From the NCBI RefSeq assembly GCF_019797825.1, contig NZ_CP081855.1, positions 930,001-994,000 on the forward strand: a stretch of DNA of 64,000 bases. Direction: 5' to 3'. Both the position numbers and the translations under genes were made by a program. Positions 42,137 to 49,444 of the stretch are shown here, piece by piece (the first letter of the stretch is position 1; every line of letters starts with the position of its first letter). Source of the stretch: Limosilactobacillus panis. Its GTDB lineage: Bacteria; Bacillota; Bacilli; Lactobacillales; Lactobacillaceae. The notes beneath the pieces are model-generated. The model did no database searches, was not told the DNA's origin, and saw only the letters and a program-made list of their open reading frames with translations.

Positions 42137-42205
42137 GCTATATTTCTTTCTAAGAATATAGAAAATTATAATACGTTTTCTGTATTCTTCTACATTTTAT
42201 ATAGC
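42137..42205. repeat. Long inverted repeat at the right end of the IS
   Basis: GCTATAT at 42137-42143 pairs with ATATAGC at 42199-42205. Inside, AAGAATATAGAAAA at 42152-42165 pairs with TTTTCTGTATTCTT at 42176-42189 with one T-G pair, around a 10-base loop. The outer arm stops one base before the GTGATT edge. It may be a recombinase-binding end or part of the guide RNA. Confidence 0.8.
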
Positions 42206-42214
42206 AGTGATTAA

Positions 42215-42790
42215 ATGCCAACGATTAATGGTAGAGCGTGTGTTGTTAATGGCACGCCAGTAGACAAGGTTTTCAGCAATGGCAGGCAAGTATATGGCAG
42301 AAACCTGCTACAAGGGACAGGTACGGCAAGTGGTGATGTTACTGCTGGTAGTGGCACTCAGATCAAAGGTGCTTTTAACGGTTATGATGCGGTTAAAACT
42401 AATTGTGCTTGGAATGGCTACTATATCAATTTGCAGTCAGCTCTAGGCAGAACGAATGCTAAAGCTGGTGATTGGTACACGATTTCCATTTATGTAAAAG
42501 CGGATAAACAAATTGATACTAGTAGCCTTGATGTATACAGGGCAATAGGTACAGATTGGGGTTCAAAGTTATACAGTATTTTGATGGCAACTAAGCCTAT
42601 CACTACACAATGGCAACAATATTCTTGGAGTTTTCAGATTGACGACAATAGCCTCAAAAATCAGTATACTCGAGTTGAATATAACAGTGATACTGGCGAC
42701 AACTGGATATATTGGGCTGGATGGAAGCTGGAAAAAGGTAGTGTAGCTACACCTTGGACACCGGCGCCAGAAGACGTAGGGGTCAAATAA
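42215..42790 (+). CDS. Fibre head with carbohydrate-binding-type domain
   Basis: 191 aa. The N-terminus PTINGRACVVNGTPVDKVF is the usual start of a fibre tip encoded after collagen-like stalks. Residues about 40-185 look like a beta-sandwich carbohydrate-binding module (GDWYTISIYVKADKQID, WQQYSWSFQI, WIYWAGWKLEKGSVATPWTPAPED). It probably recognises cell-surface sugar. Insertion of the IS607 element removed its ribosome site: the bases before the ATG (AGCAGTGATTAA) no longer contain one, so expression may be low. Confidence 0.75.
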   Translation: MPTINGRACVVNGTPVDKVFSNGRQVYGRNLLQGTGTASGDVTAGSGTQIKGAFNGYDAVKTNCAWNGYYINLQSALGRTNAKAGDWYTISIYVKADKQIDTSSLDVYRAIGTDWGSKLYSILMATKPITTQWQQYSWSFQIDDNSLKNQYTRVEYNSDTGDNWIYWAGWKLEKGSVATPWTPAPEDVGVK

Positions 42791-42830
42791 TAAAAAAGAA
42801 TGGAGGCGAAATCCTCCTTCAAATTAACGT

Positions 42831-42867
42831 GACCCGGGTAGTGTGGAAAGCTACGCCGGGTCTTTTT
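42831..42867 (+). terminator. Intrinsic terminator after the fibre genes
   Basis: GACCCGG pairs with CCGGGTC, extended inward by GTAG/CTAC, and is followed by TTTTT. An additional GGAGG/CCTCC hairpin stands 20 bases upstream. Confidence 0.85.
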
Positions 42868-42910
42868 GTGTTATACTGGCTGTGTCCCCTTAGGGGCTTA
42901 ATTACCTTAC

Positions 42911-42935
42911 GACCCACTTCGGTGGGTCTTTTTTT
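42911..42935 (+). terminator. Second intrinsic terminator
   Basis: GACCCAC-TTCG-GTGGGTC with a perfect 7-bp stem and seven T. Two terminators in a row isolate the phage late operon from the cargo gene that follows. The rest of 42,791-43,040 holds no gene. Confidence 0.92.
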
Positions 42936-42969
42936 ATTGAATTGAAGTATATTATTTTATATAAAAGCA

Positions 42970-42997
42970 TTGCATTTTATACTGAATGTGTTATTAT
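42970..42997 (+). promoter_or_regulatory. Promoter of the acidic cargo gene
   Basis: TTGCAT at 42970-42975, 16-bp spacer, TATTAT at 42992-42997, and a strong AAAAAGGAG ribosome site before the ATG at 43041. It lies after two terminators, so this gene has its own transcription. Confidence 0.65.
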
Positions 42998-43040
42998 ATA
43001 GTTGTCAAAGGGATAAGGAATAAAAAAGGAGATAATTAAA

Positions 43041-43286
43041 ATGACATACACAATCTATGAAGGAACTAAGGCGACTATTAATGGCGGTCAATTTGCGTTT
43101 GACTGCGAACCAGATGACATTGACACTGCTTACGATGCACTTGCCGAAAATGTTCACCTTAACAACCAAGATGAAGATAGCCAAGATTTAATTGACTTTC
43201 AAAATGCCGCTGACGATGATGTTGAAACCATGCTGAGCGACATGCAAAAGATGGGCTTCATCGACAGCTGGGAAGCAGAGAATTAA
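43041..43286 (+). CDS. Small, very acidic prophage cargo protein
   Basis: 81 aa with 21 Asp/Glu against 2 Lys and no Arg, so a strongly negative charge. Sequence ATINGGQFAFDCEPDDIDTA suggests a small beta start, then a helix-rich acidic body ending MQKMGFIDSWEAEN. It has its own promoter and terminator at the far right of the prophage, the classic setting of a cargo gene active in the lysogen. Such acidic proteins sometimes mimic DNA and block restriction or other defence enzymes; here that is only a suggestion. Confidence 0.75.
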   Translation: MTYTIYEGTKATINGGQFAFDCEPDDIDTAYDALAENVHLNNQDEDSQDLIDFQNAADDDVETMLSDMQKMGFIDSWEAEN

Positions 43287-43294
43287 ATAAAAAT

Positions 43295-43316
43295 AGCCCC
43301 TCAACGGGGCTTTTAT
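43295..43316 (+). terminator. Intrinsic terminator of the acidic gene
   Basis: AGCCCC-TCAAC-GGGGCT with a 6-bp stem, followed by TTTATT. Confidence 0.8.
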
Positions 43317-43331
43317 TATAGGGGTGAGACT

Positions 43332-43526
43332 ATGAACGACTTTGAGAAAGCGAAAGCATATATCATAGATAAAAATAACAGCTTGCCGGAAGCCAGTAAG
43401 AAACTAGGCATCCCTTTACCAACGCTGAAGGCCTATCGTTCTGAGCCAGAAAAATTACGGACAGCGGCTTGGAACCGGGTCAATGAAATTGCTAGGCAGT
43501 ATGAGGTAAGTCATCATGCCGATTAG
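43332..43526 (+). CDS. Small helix-turn-helix-like protein
   Basis: 64 aa: FEKAKAYIIDKNNSLPEASK followed by KLGIPLPTLKAYR forms a helix-turn-helix pattern of the phage-terminase/resolvase type, and the C-terminus is helical. The ATG follows AGGGGTGAG. It overlaps the AP2-type gene by 11 bases, so both are made from one message. Possibly a partner or regulator of that gene. Confidence 0.55.
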   Translation: MNDFEKAKAYIIDKNNSLPEASKKLGIPLPTLKAYRSEPEKLRTAAWNRVNEIARQYEVSHHAD

Positions 43527-43944
43527 AAACCAGAACCTAGTCGGTAGGCACTTTGGGCACCTCACGGTACTAAGAAAATCTACTGAAAGAGGAAAGCATG
43601 GCGAGTATAAGTGGGTGTGCCGATGTGACTGTGGGCGCCTGACCACCGTTTCGGCTGGTCAGCTCAACAGCGGTGAAACCACCAGCTGTGGCCATGTAAA
43701 AGCACGTAACCTTGAAAGTGGTGGGCAACACCACCAGAGCCTACTGGGAGATAAACCACCAGTCTCAAACAAGACTGGGTACCGCAACATATCCATGACA
43801 AAGCGAAATGGCCGCTGGCGTTATCGTGTTGCTATTCAGTATGACCATAAGCAGCATTCGCAACTGACAGATACTCTGGAAGAGGCACTTGCCGCTCGTG
43901 AGAAACTACGAGCAAAGTGGTGGCCTAATTATAAGAAAAAATAG
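43516..43944 (+). CDS. AP2-domain protein with Cys-rich N-terminus
   Basis: 142 aa. Residues about 5-62 hold a probable zinc site (WVCRCDCG ... SCGH), in a sequence NLVGRHFGHLTVL that is typical of phage AP2/homing-type proteins. About 85-140 form an AP2 DNA-binding unit (TGYRNISMTKRNGRWRYRVA). No nuclease motif is visible. It is the last gene before the presumed attachment region and its stop overlaps a GGGGCA repeat. Could be a remnant of a homing gene or an accessory DNA-binding protein. Confidence 0.65.
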   Translation: MPIRNQNLVGRHFGHLTVLRKSTERGKHGEYKWVCRCDCGRLTTVSAGQLNSGETTSCGHVKARNLESGGQHHQSLLGDKPPVSNKTGYRNISMTKRNGRWRYRVAIQYDHKQHSQLTDTLEEALAAREKLRAKWWPNYKKK

Positions 43945-43972
43945 GGGCAAAAAATGGGGCACAAAAGGGGCA
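43944..43972 (+). repeat. Three GGGGCA repeats, possible integrase arm sites
   Basis: GGGGCA begins at 43944, 43956 and 43967 (12 and 11 bp apart) with A-rich gaps. Direct repeats of one-turn spacing at a phage edge resemble arm-type integrase sites. The phage integrase gene is not in the window, so this cannot be tested here. Confidence 0.4.
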
Positions 43973-44180
43973 AAACTCTTTAAAAACAGCAAAAATTGTC
44001 GATATTCACTCAGAAATAGAACGTGTATTATCCTTAGTGACAGCGCGAAAGCCCCGTGCTTTCAAGGACTATGAAAACATGATGAGCCTTCATGACGGAA
44101 AATCACGTTATCGACAAGTTACCGGATAAGAACCAGCTTAGTCTGTTTTGATTGCAGCGTTTTTTCAGAATTAAAAATGA
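43973..44180. other. Gene-free stretch, probable right phage-host junction
   Basis: No coding frame is supported. It contains GAAAGC-CCCGT-GCTTTC (44047-44063), a possible recombination-core hairpin, and an AT-rich first part. The prophage genes end before it and host-style genes follow a terminator at 44181, so attR should lie here. The left end (attL) is outside the window, hence the core cannot be identified. Confidence 0.45.
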
Positions 44181-44220
44181 AATGCGGGTAGGATGACCAT
44201 TGCCTACCCGCATTTTTTGT
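44181..44220. terminator. Strong 12-bp terminator at the host side
   Basis: AATGCGGGTAGG (44181-44192) and CCTACCCGCATT (44203-44214) pair without mismatch around a 10-base loop, followed by TTTT. The A-rich 5' side suggests it can work in both directions. Confidence 0.92.
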
Positions 44221-44227
44221 TTTGCCG

Positions 44228-44241
44228 AGAAAGCGCTACCA
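44228..44241. promoter_or_regulatory. cre-like catabolite control site
   Basis: AGAAAGCGCTACCA matches the CcpA cre consensus TGWAANCGNTNWCA at 12 of 14 positions. It lies 17 bp upstream of a TATAAT box (44259-44264) in the leader of the secreted-protein gene. Confidence 0.4.
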
Positions 44242-44274
44242 AACATTAAAAAATATCATATAATGAAGGAGAAT

Positions 44275-44290
44275 TCATGTAATTACATGA
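44275..44290. promoter_or_regulatory. Perfect 16-bp palindrome in the 5' leader
   Basis: TCATGTAATTACATGA is its own reverse complement. It begins 11 bases after a TATAAT box (44259-44264) and ends 12 bases before the ribosome site of the TTG start at 44316. This is the usual position of a repressor operator. Confidence 0.6.
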
Positions 44291-44315
44291 TTTGTGAGAT
44301 TAGGGAGGACTTATT

Positions 44316-47000
44316 TTGAAAAATAGTTTTAGTTATGCACAGCGAGGAGTTGCTGGCTGTTTAATAATGGCGAGCTGTTCCTTCTTTTTGTTAATGAATC
44401 AGGCCCAAATAAAGGCCGATTCGGCCACCCCCACGACGGCGACTGCTCAAGCACAGACGGTTAACGCCAGTGCAAGTGCAACTGGTCAGCAGTTGGCTTT
44501 CGACAGCAATGGGAACCCCAGCTACAATGCCACCGACCAGGGCAATTATGCCTGTTTGGACCAGGCCCAGTTTAATGATGATGGTCAGCTGAGTATCAGT
44601 GGTTGGCACGCTACCAACCGTGCGCAGGGGCGACCTTACCATTACATCATTGCCTATGACCGGACCAACAGCCGTGAACTTAGCCGGGTCAACGTCACTA
44701 GCCAGCCAATAGAACGTGATGACGTGGCCACGGTCCACAATGTTTATGGGGCAAAAGAATCTGGCTTTCGGACTAGATTCAACCTCGGCACGGCAGCGGC
44801 AACCACTGGTGAGGTTCAAATCATCAGTCGTTATACCGATGACCAGAATGGTAACGGCAATGCAGCCGACTACTGGTTTGCACCCGTCACGGTGAATAGG
44901 GGTAATTATGCCCACCTTGACCAGGTCACTGTTGATGGTAATAAGCTACAGCTAGCAGGCTGGCACGCTACCAATCTGGCAGCCGATAAACCGTACCATT
45001 ACCTGATCATGGTCGACCGGACAAACAAAAATCGGGAAGTCAGCCGTGTAATAGTTGGCCATGCAGTTAAGCGCCCTGACGTTGTCATAGCCTATCCATA
45101 CGTGGAAGGGGCCGGTAAATCTGGCTTCAGTACCAACTTTTCCTTGCGAGGAGTCAACCTCAGTCACCAGCTTCAGGTGATCAGTCGGTACTCAAGTGAC
45201 AAGGATGGGAATAGTGACTACGTTGACTTCTGGTTCAGCCCAACCACAAAGGGCGACGAAGCCAACCAGGGATGCCTCGACTCTTATAATCTTAGTAGTG
45301 GGGAAACAATGACCGTTAGTGGTTGGCACGCCAATGACCTGGCCCAACTTGAGTCCCACCACTTCATTATTCTGTTTGACCAGACAGCAAATCGACAAGT
45401 CAGTCAAACAGTGCCCCAGCAGGTTGAGGGCCCGGATGTTACTAAAGCATTTCCTGAAATCAATCAGGCGCACCACGCTGGTTTTACCGCGACGTTTGAC
45501 CTGAGCTCGACCCGACTCGCAGCAGGTCACGTCTACCGAATCGTTAGTCGCTATTCCACCAGTAACACTGGGAACGGGGACCAGGGACAGTTTGTTGACT
45601 ACTGGTACGCACCAATTAAGTTAGACCAACAAGGTGGTGCTTGCTTGGACACCGTTCAAATGACTAGTGATGGCCTCAAAGTTGCCGGGTGGATGGCTAG
45701 TGACCAGTCGCTCGACCGGCCCTATGCCTACTTAATTGTGTTGAATAATGGTCAAGAAATTGGTCGAACCCGCCTTAACCTACAAGAACGGGGCGATGTT
45801 ACTAAGAAGTACGGCCAAGTATATAACAGCCAAAACAGTGGCTTCTCAACTCTACTAAAGCTTGCCCCACGAAACGTTACCGGGCGACTCGGTGTTATCC
45901 TCCGCTTTAGCGGCAAACCAGACGGTAACCGCGACTATGTTGACCTGTTAAGTCAGTCGTTTGCCTCTAATGATGGTTACTTTGACAACATCAACGTTAG
46001 CCCCAATAGTATTTACGTTAGTGGGTGGCACGCCAGTAACCAGTCGGCAGATAAACCCTACCAGTGGCTGATCTTTGTTAATCAGGATGGGCATGAACTA
46101 TACCGTCAGCAAGTATTGGATATCAATAACCCGCGGCCAGACCTGGCACAAAACCGTTCCTTCATCTTAGGGGCTGGTCGTGCGGGATTCAGGTTGGCCT
46201 TTGCTATTCCACAAGCACTCCAGCACCATGTCGTTAGGGTTATCCACCGCTTAACTAATGATTCCCAGGGTAATGGTAACTACGTCGACTGGTGGTCGGG
46301 CCCCGTCGATATTAATGCCTACCAGCAGCGACTAATTAGCCGGTGGCAGCAAGTGGCTAACCGTTTTGCCAACCCGGTAAGTATCGCAATTCAAGTTGCC
46401 CAAACCGGTGAGGTCGTCACTTTTACCAACTTACCAGGACAAAACTTTGTGGCGGCAAGTACGGTCAAGGTTGGGATCCTTGCAAAACTGCTTCACAACC
46501 AGGGAGGTAACTTGTCGGCCGAACAACAAGGAGTAGCATCCTGGATGATTCGCTTCAGTGACAATGATTGTGCGACTGAGTTATATAACGAGATTGGTGC
46601 CGAGAATGGTCTCAACCAGCTATTTCAAGAATTAGGGATGAATTCCTCCCACTGTAATGGCCACTGGGCATTTACGACAACTACTGCTGCTGACCAGCTC
46701 CGTCTTCTTCATGAAATTTTTCTTAACCCTGGCTCTACTTACCTGAATCAACAGTCCCGACAGTATCTTCAAAGTCTAATGGGGCAGGTTACCCCTAGCC
46801 AAGCGTGGGGGATTTCGGTTGGCAGTTCCCGCTTTTACATTAAAGATGGCTGGAACACCAGCAGTGGTTGGAACGTTAGCAGCATAGGCGCGATCCCCGG
46901 TAAATACACAATTGCCATCTATACAGTGGCCCCATCATTTGAACGGTGCCGGTCATACATTGAACAATTGGCTTTGGTAACTCGGCAAGTAATCAGTTGA
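44316..47000 (+). CDS. Secreted protein: five SGWHA modules plus beta-lactamase-fold domain
   Basis: 894 aa, TTG start behind AGGGAGG. Residues 1-36 are a signal peptide (basic start, then GVAGCLIMASCSFFLLM). After a Thr/Ala linker come five modules of roughly 110-120 aa (starting about 76, 196, 315, 438, 551), each with (S/A)GW(H/M)A and a closing ISRY..D..GN..YVDYWF. Residues about 670-894 are a class A beta-lactamase/PBP-like serine hydrolase: S715-T-V-K718, S748-D-N750 and K843-D-G, the last replacing the usual KTG. This suggests a wall-bound D,D-peptidase, esterase or inactive relative rather than a true lactamase. It sits just outside the prophage and has a paralogue at 59629. Confidence 0.85.
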   Translation: MKNSFSYAQRGVAGCLIMASCSFFLLMNQAQIKADSATPTTATAQAQTVNASASATGQQLAFDSNGNPSYNATDQGNYACLDQAQFNDDGQLSISGWHATNRAQGRPYHYIIAYDRTNSRELSRVNVTSQPIERDDVATVHNVYGAKESGFRTRFNLGTAAATTGEVQIISRYTDDQNGNGNAADYWFAPVTVNRGNYAHLDQVTVDGNKLQLAGWHATNLAADKPYHYLIMVDRTNKNREVSRVIVGHAVKRPDVVIAYPYVEGAGKSGFSTNFSLRGVNLSHQLQVISRYSSDKDGNSDYVDFWFSPTTKGDEANQGCLDSYNLSSGETMTVSGWHANDLAQLESHHFIILFDQTANRQVSQTVPQQVEGPDVTKAFPEINQAHHAGFTATFDLSSTRLAAGHVYRIVSRYSTSNTGNGDQGQFVDYWYAPIKLDQQGGACLDTVQMTSDGLKVAGWMASDQSLDRPYAYLIVLNNGQEIGRTRLNLQERGDVTKKYGQVYNSQNSGFSTLLKLAPRNVTGRLGVILRFSGKPDGNRDYVDLLSQSFASNDGYFDNINVSPNSIYVSGWHASNQSADKPYQWLIFVNQDGHELYRQQVLDINNPRPDLAQNRSFILGAGRAGFRLAFAIPQALQHHVVRVIHRLTNDSQGNGNYVDWWSGPVDINAYQQRLISRWQQVANRFANPVSIAIQVAQTGEVVTFTNLPGQNFVAASTVKVGILAKLLHNQGGNLSAEQQGVASWMIRFSDNDCATELYNEIGAENGLNQLFQELGMNSSHCNGHWAFTTTTAADQLRLLHEIFLNPGSTYLNQQSRQYLQSLMGQVTPSQAWGISVGSSRFYIKDGWNTSSGWNVSSIGAIPGKYTIAIYTVAPSFERCRSYIEQLALVTRQVIS

Positions 47001-47019
47001 CTTAAGAAAAGCACGTCGC

Positions 47020-47048
47020 TTGTGTTTGGCCCTTAGCCATGCTACAAT
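47020..47048 (+). promoter_or_regulatory. Promoter of the rimP-nusA-infB operon
   Basis: TTGTGT at 47020-47025, a 17-bp spacer and TACAAT at 47043-47048, 75 bases upstream of the rimP start. The next promoter-like sequence downstream is not obvious, so this probably serves the whole operon. Confidence 0.75.
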
Positions 47049-47070
47049 ATCAATTGGTAAATAACTCGTG

Positions 47071-47097
47071 GGAGTGAGCAGCAATGCTCGCTCTTTT
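47071..47097 (+). terminator. Terminator-like hairpin in the rimP leader
   Basis: AGTGAGC pairs with GCTCGCT around AGCAAT, with one G-T pair, then CTTTTTATT. It lies between the promoter and the rimP ribosome site, as expected for an attenuator of a translation operon; NusA itself could act here. Confidence 0.6.
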
Positions 47098-47122
47098 TAT
47101 TGCAAACAATGGAGGTGACAAG

Positions 47123-47596
47123 ATGAGTACTGTTACTGAAACCGTAAAGGACTTAGTAACCCCAATCCTTGATGAACACGACTTTTACCTATACGATATT
47201 GAATTTGTTAAGGAAGGCAAGAGTTGGTATCTCCGGGTATACATTGATAAAGATGGTGGAATCACGCTTGAGGACTGTGCAACAGTTAGTGATCAGTTAA
47301 GTGAAGCCCTGGACAACGTTGATCCCGACCCCATCCCCCAGGCCTACTTCTTGGAGGTTTCCTCCCCAGGCGCAGAGCGGCCATTAAAGGATGAGGACGA
47401 CTATAAACGGGCGATAAACCAATACATCCACGTTTCTCTGTACCAGCAGATTAATGGTCAGAAAGTTTACGAGGGAACGTTGACCAAGCTATCGGATAAG
47501 GAATTAACTTTAGATTATTTAGACAAGACCCGTCACCGGCAAATTGTGATTGACCGGAGCAAGGTTGCAAAGGCCCGTTTGGCCATTAAGTTTTAA
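47123..47596 (+). CDS. rimP: Ribosome maturation factor RimP
   Basis: 157 aa. [20 protein letters not shown] and the GITLEDC segment are RimP signatures, followed by [17 protein letters not shown], and the C-terminal SH3-like domain. It assists assembly of the 30S subunit. ATG at 47123 behind GGAGGTGAC; an ATG at 47084 lies in the leader hairpin and is rejected. First gene of the operon. Confidence 0.95.
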   Translation: MSTVTETVKDLVTPILDEHDFYLYDIEFVKEGKSWYLRVYIDKDGGITLEDCATVSDQLSEALDNVDPDPIPQAYFLEVSSPGAERPLKDEDDYKRAINQYIHVSLYQQINGQKVYEGTLTKLSDKELTLDYLDKTRHRQIVIDRSKVAKARLAIKF

Positions 47597-47613
47597 TTAA
47601 AGGAGTGTTCACT

Positions 47614-48807
47614 GTGAGCAAGTCAAAAGTCAATGCAGAAATGATTGGCGCCCTTGACTACTTAGAAAAGGAAAAGGGAATTAAAAAGGAAGTCGTAATC
47701 GAAGCTCTTGAACAGGCCCTTGAATCGGCTTATAAGCAAAACTACGGCGAGAAGAACGTCGAGGTTGAATTTAATGCCACTACTGGTAACATCAAAGTGT
47801 ATGCCGTTAAGACGATTACCGACGATGAAGATAAGGTTGCAGAAGATAGCAATGAATACATGAGTCTTGCTGCTGCCCGAAAGCTTCCCCATGGTCAAGG
47901 ATATGACCTCGGTGACCAAATTCGCGAAGAGGTGACGCCCCGCAACTTCGGTCGAATTGCTGCCCAAACTGCTAAACAGGTGGTTATGCAGCGCCTTCGG
48001 GAAGAAGAACGAAAGATTATTTACGATAAGTACAAGACTTATGAAAACGAAATCATCACTGGGGAAGTTTCTCGTGAGGACAAGCGCTTCACCTATGTTG
48101 ACCTCGGTGATGGGGTTGAAGGAGCAATGGGTTACCGTGATAAGATGCCAAATGAACACTACCATGTTCACGACCGGATTCAGGTTTATGTATCAAAGGT
48201 TAATGATGACCGGCGCGGTCCCCAAATTTACGTCAGTCGAACGGCTCCAGAGCTATTGAAACGGCTCTTTGAACGGGAAGTCCCTGAGATTAAAGATGGC
48301 GCCGTGTTGATTGAAAATATCGCGCGGGAGGCCGGTGACCGGGCAAAAGTCGCTGTTTACTCCAACGATGACAATGTTGACCCGGTTGGAACATGTGTTG
48401 GACCACGGGGTTCTCGGGTTCAGGCAATTGTCAACGAACTTGATGGTGAAAACATGGACATCGTGGAATATGTAAGGGATCCGGCTAAGTTCATTGCTAA
48501 CGCCCTTAACCCGGCGGAAGTCCTTGACGTCATCTTCAATGACCCGGTTACGATTGAACGTGAGGATGGTGAAGAAGAACAGGAACGGTCATGCACCGTT
48601 GTTGTTCCGGACGACCAGCTTTCCTTAGCAATCGGTAAGCGGGGGCAAAATGCTCGATTGGCGGCTCGTTTGACCAAGTACAAGATTGATATTAAGTCTG
48701 CTTCTGAAATGGAAGAAATTCAGGCCCAAGAAGCAGCGGATGACAGTGAACTAACAGGTGATGATGACCAACAAGCAACTGACGGTCAAACATCTGATGA
48801 AGAATAA
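47614..48807 (+). CDS. nusA: Transcription termination/antitermination factor NusA
   Basis: 397 aa. N-terminal domain (ALDYLEKEKGIKKEVVIEAL), S1 domain (GEVSREDKRFTYVDLGDGVE), then KH1 and KH2 (VDPVGTCVGPRGSRVQAIVN; SLAIGKRGQNARLAARLTKY), and an acidic tail without the proteobacterial AR repeats. It binds RNA polymerase and RNA, pausing or antiterminating. GTG start at 47614 behind AAAGGAG; the in-frame GTG at 47605 touches that site. Confidence 0.97.
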   Translation: MSKSKVNAEMIGALDYLEKEKGIKKEVVIEALEQALESAYKQNYGEKNVEVEFNATTGNIKVYAVKTITDDEDKVAEDSNEYMSLAAARKLPHGQGYDLGDQIREEVTPRNFGRIAAQTAKQVVMQRLREEERKIIYDKYKTYENEIITGEVSREDKRFTYVDLGDGVEGAMGYRDKMPNEHYHVHDRIQVYVSKVNDDRRGPQIYVSRTAPELLKRLFEREVPEIKDGAVLIENIAREAGDRAKVAVYSNDDNVDPVGTCVGPRGSRVQAIVNELDGENMDIVEYVRDPAKFIANALNPAEVLDVIFNDPVTIEREDGEEEQERSCTVVVPDDQLSLAIGKRGQNARLAARLTKYKIDIKSASEMEEIQAQEAADDSELTGDDDQQATDGQTSDEE

Positions 48808-48828
48808 TTGAGCAGTGGGGTGAAAATA

Positions 48829-49131
48829 ATGAAAAAGAGAAAAGTACCAATGCGCAAAGATATCGTCACCGGAGAAATGATGCCAAAGCGCCAACTTATC
48901 CGGGTAGTCAAGAACAAGGAAAATGAGGTTTCTTTGGATCCCACCGGTAAGAAAGCCGGCCGGGGAGCCTACATTGCGGCTGATGTTGAAATTGCTAAGC
49001 GGGCTAAAAAGGAAAAGACATTTGAAAAGGCGTTTCACGTTAAGCTCGATGACGCTTTTTATGATGAACTGATCAAGTATACCGACCACTTGCAAGCTCG
49101 CCAGGAATTATTCGGGAAAAATGAAAAATAA
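48829..49131 (+). CDS. ylxR: YlxR/RnpM family protein (DUF448)
   Basis: 100 aa: VPMRKDIVTGEMMPKRQLIR and the RGAYI core are characteristic. The B. subtilis member binds RNase P RNA and modulates its activity. Basic and RNA-binding, in the standard place between nusA and ylxQ. ATG at 48829 (GGGGTGAAAATA before it). Confidence 0.93.
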   Translation: MKKRKVPMRKDIVTGEMMPKRQLIRVVKNKENEVSLDPTGKKAGRGAYIAADVEIAKRAKKEKTFEKAFHVKLDDAFYDELIKYTDHLQARQELFGKNEK

Positions 49132-49432
49132 ACGCCAACAGGCACTCGGTTTGCTTGGGTTAGCGCGGCGTGCCCGTCAGTTAACCAGTGGTGAAGAAAC
49201 AGTATTAAAAAATATTCAAACTAATAAGGCAAAGTTTGTGTTTTTGGCAGGGGATGCTGGTGTTGCAACGGCTAAGAAGTTTACTGACAAGTGTCGGTAC
49301 TACCATATTCCGTACTCACAAGCCTTTACTAAAGACCAGCTCAGTCAGGCAACGGGCCAATCACGGACCGTTATTGGTGTGATGCAACCAGGTTTTGCAA
49401 GAAAGTTTGAGGAATTAATGACAATGGAATAG
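49121..49432 (+). CDS. ylxQ: L7Ae-type ribosomal protein YlxQ
   Basis: 103 aa: the L7Ae/L30e fold, with LGLLGLARRARQLTSGEETV, KFVFLAGDAGVATAKKFTDK and VIGVMQPGFARKF. Thought to bind kink-turn RNA; role in Firmicutes not settled. Overlaps ylxR by 11 bases. Confidence 0.93.
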   Translation: MKNKRQQALGLLGLARRARQLTSGEETVLKNIQTNKAKFVFLAGDAGVATAKKFTDKCRYYHIPYSQAFTKDQLSQATGQSRTVIGVMQPGFARKFEELMTME

Positions 49433-49444
49433 GAGAGTGAGCAT

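Larger units (their letters stand above)
40180..42212 (+). mobile_element. IS607-family insertion sequence
   Basis: A complete-looking element with a serine-recombinase tnpA and overlapping tnpB, between two fibre genes. GTGATT stands at both edges (40174-40179 and 42207-42212), so the element is 40180-42212 or 40174-42206. IS607 elements do not normally make target duplications, so the 6-bp match may be shared core sequence or chance. Joining the flanks gives GAGGGGTGATTAAATGCC, a good ribosome site and start. AT-rich and with A/T-ending codons, it is unlike the phage genes and was acquired separately. Confidence 0.85.

Noticed and set aside
42754..42945. Plus-strand 63-aa frame over two terminators
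   Set aside because: It would span both terminator hairpins and has no ribosome site of its own.
47084..47122. Upstream ATG for RimP
   Set aside because: It lies in the leader hairpin; GGAGGTGAC directly before 47123 and the family's start favour the shorter form.
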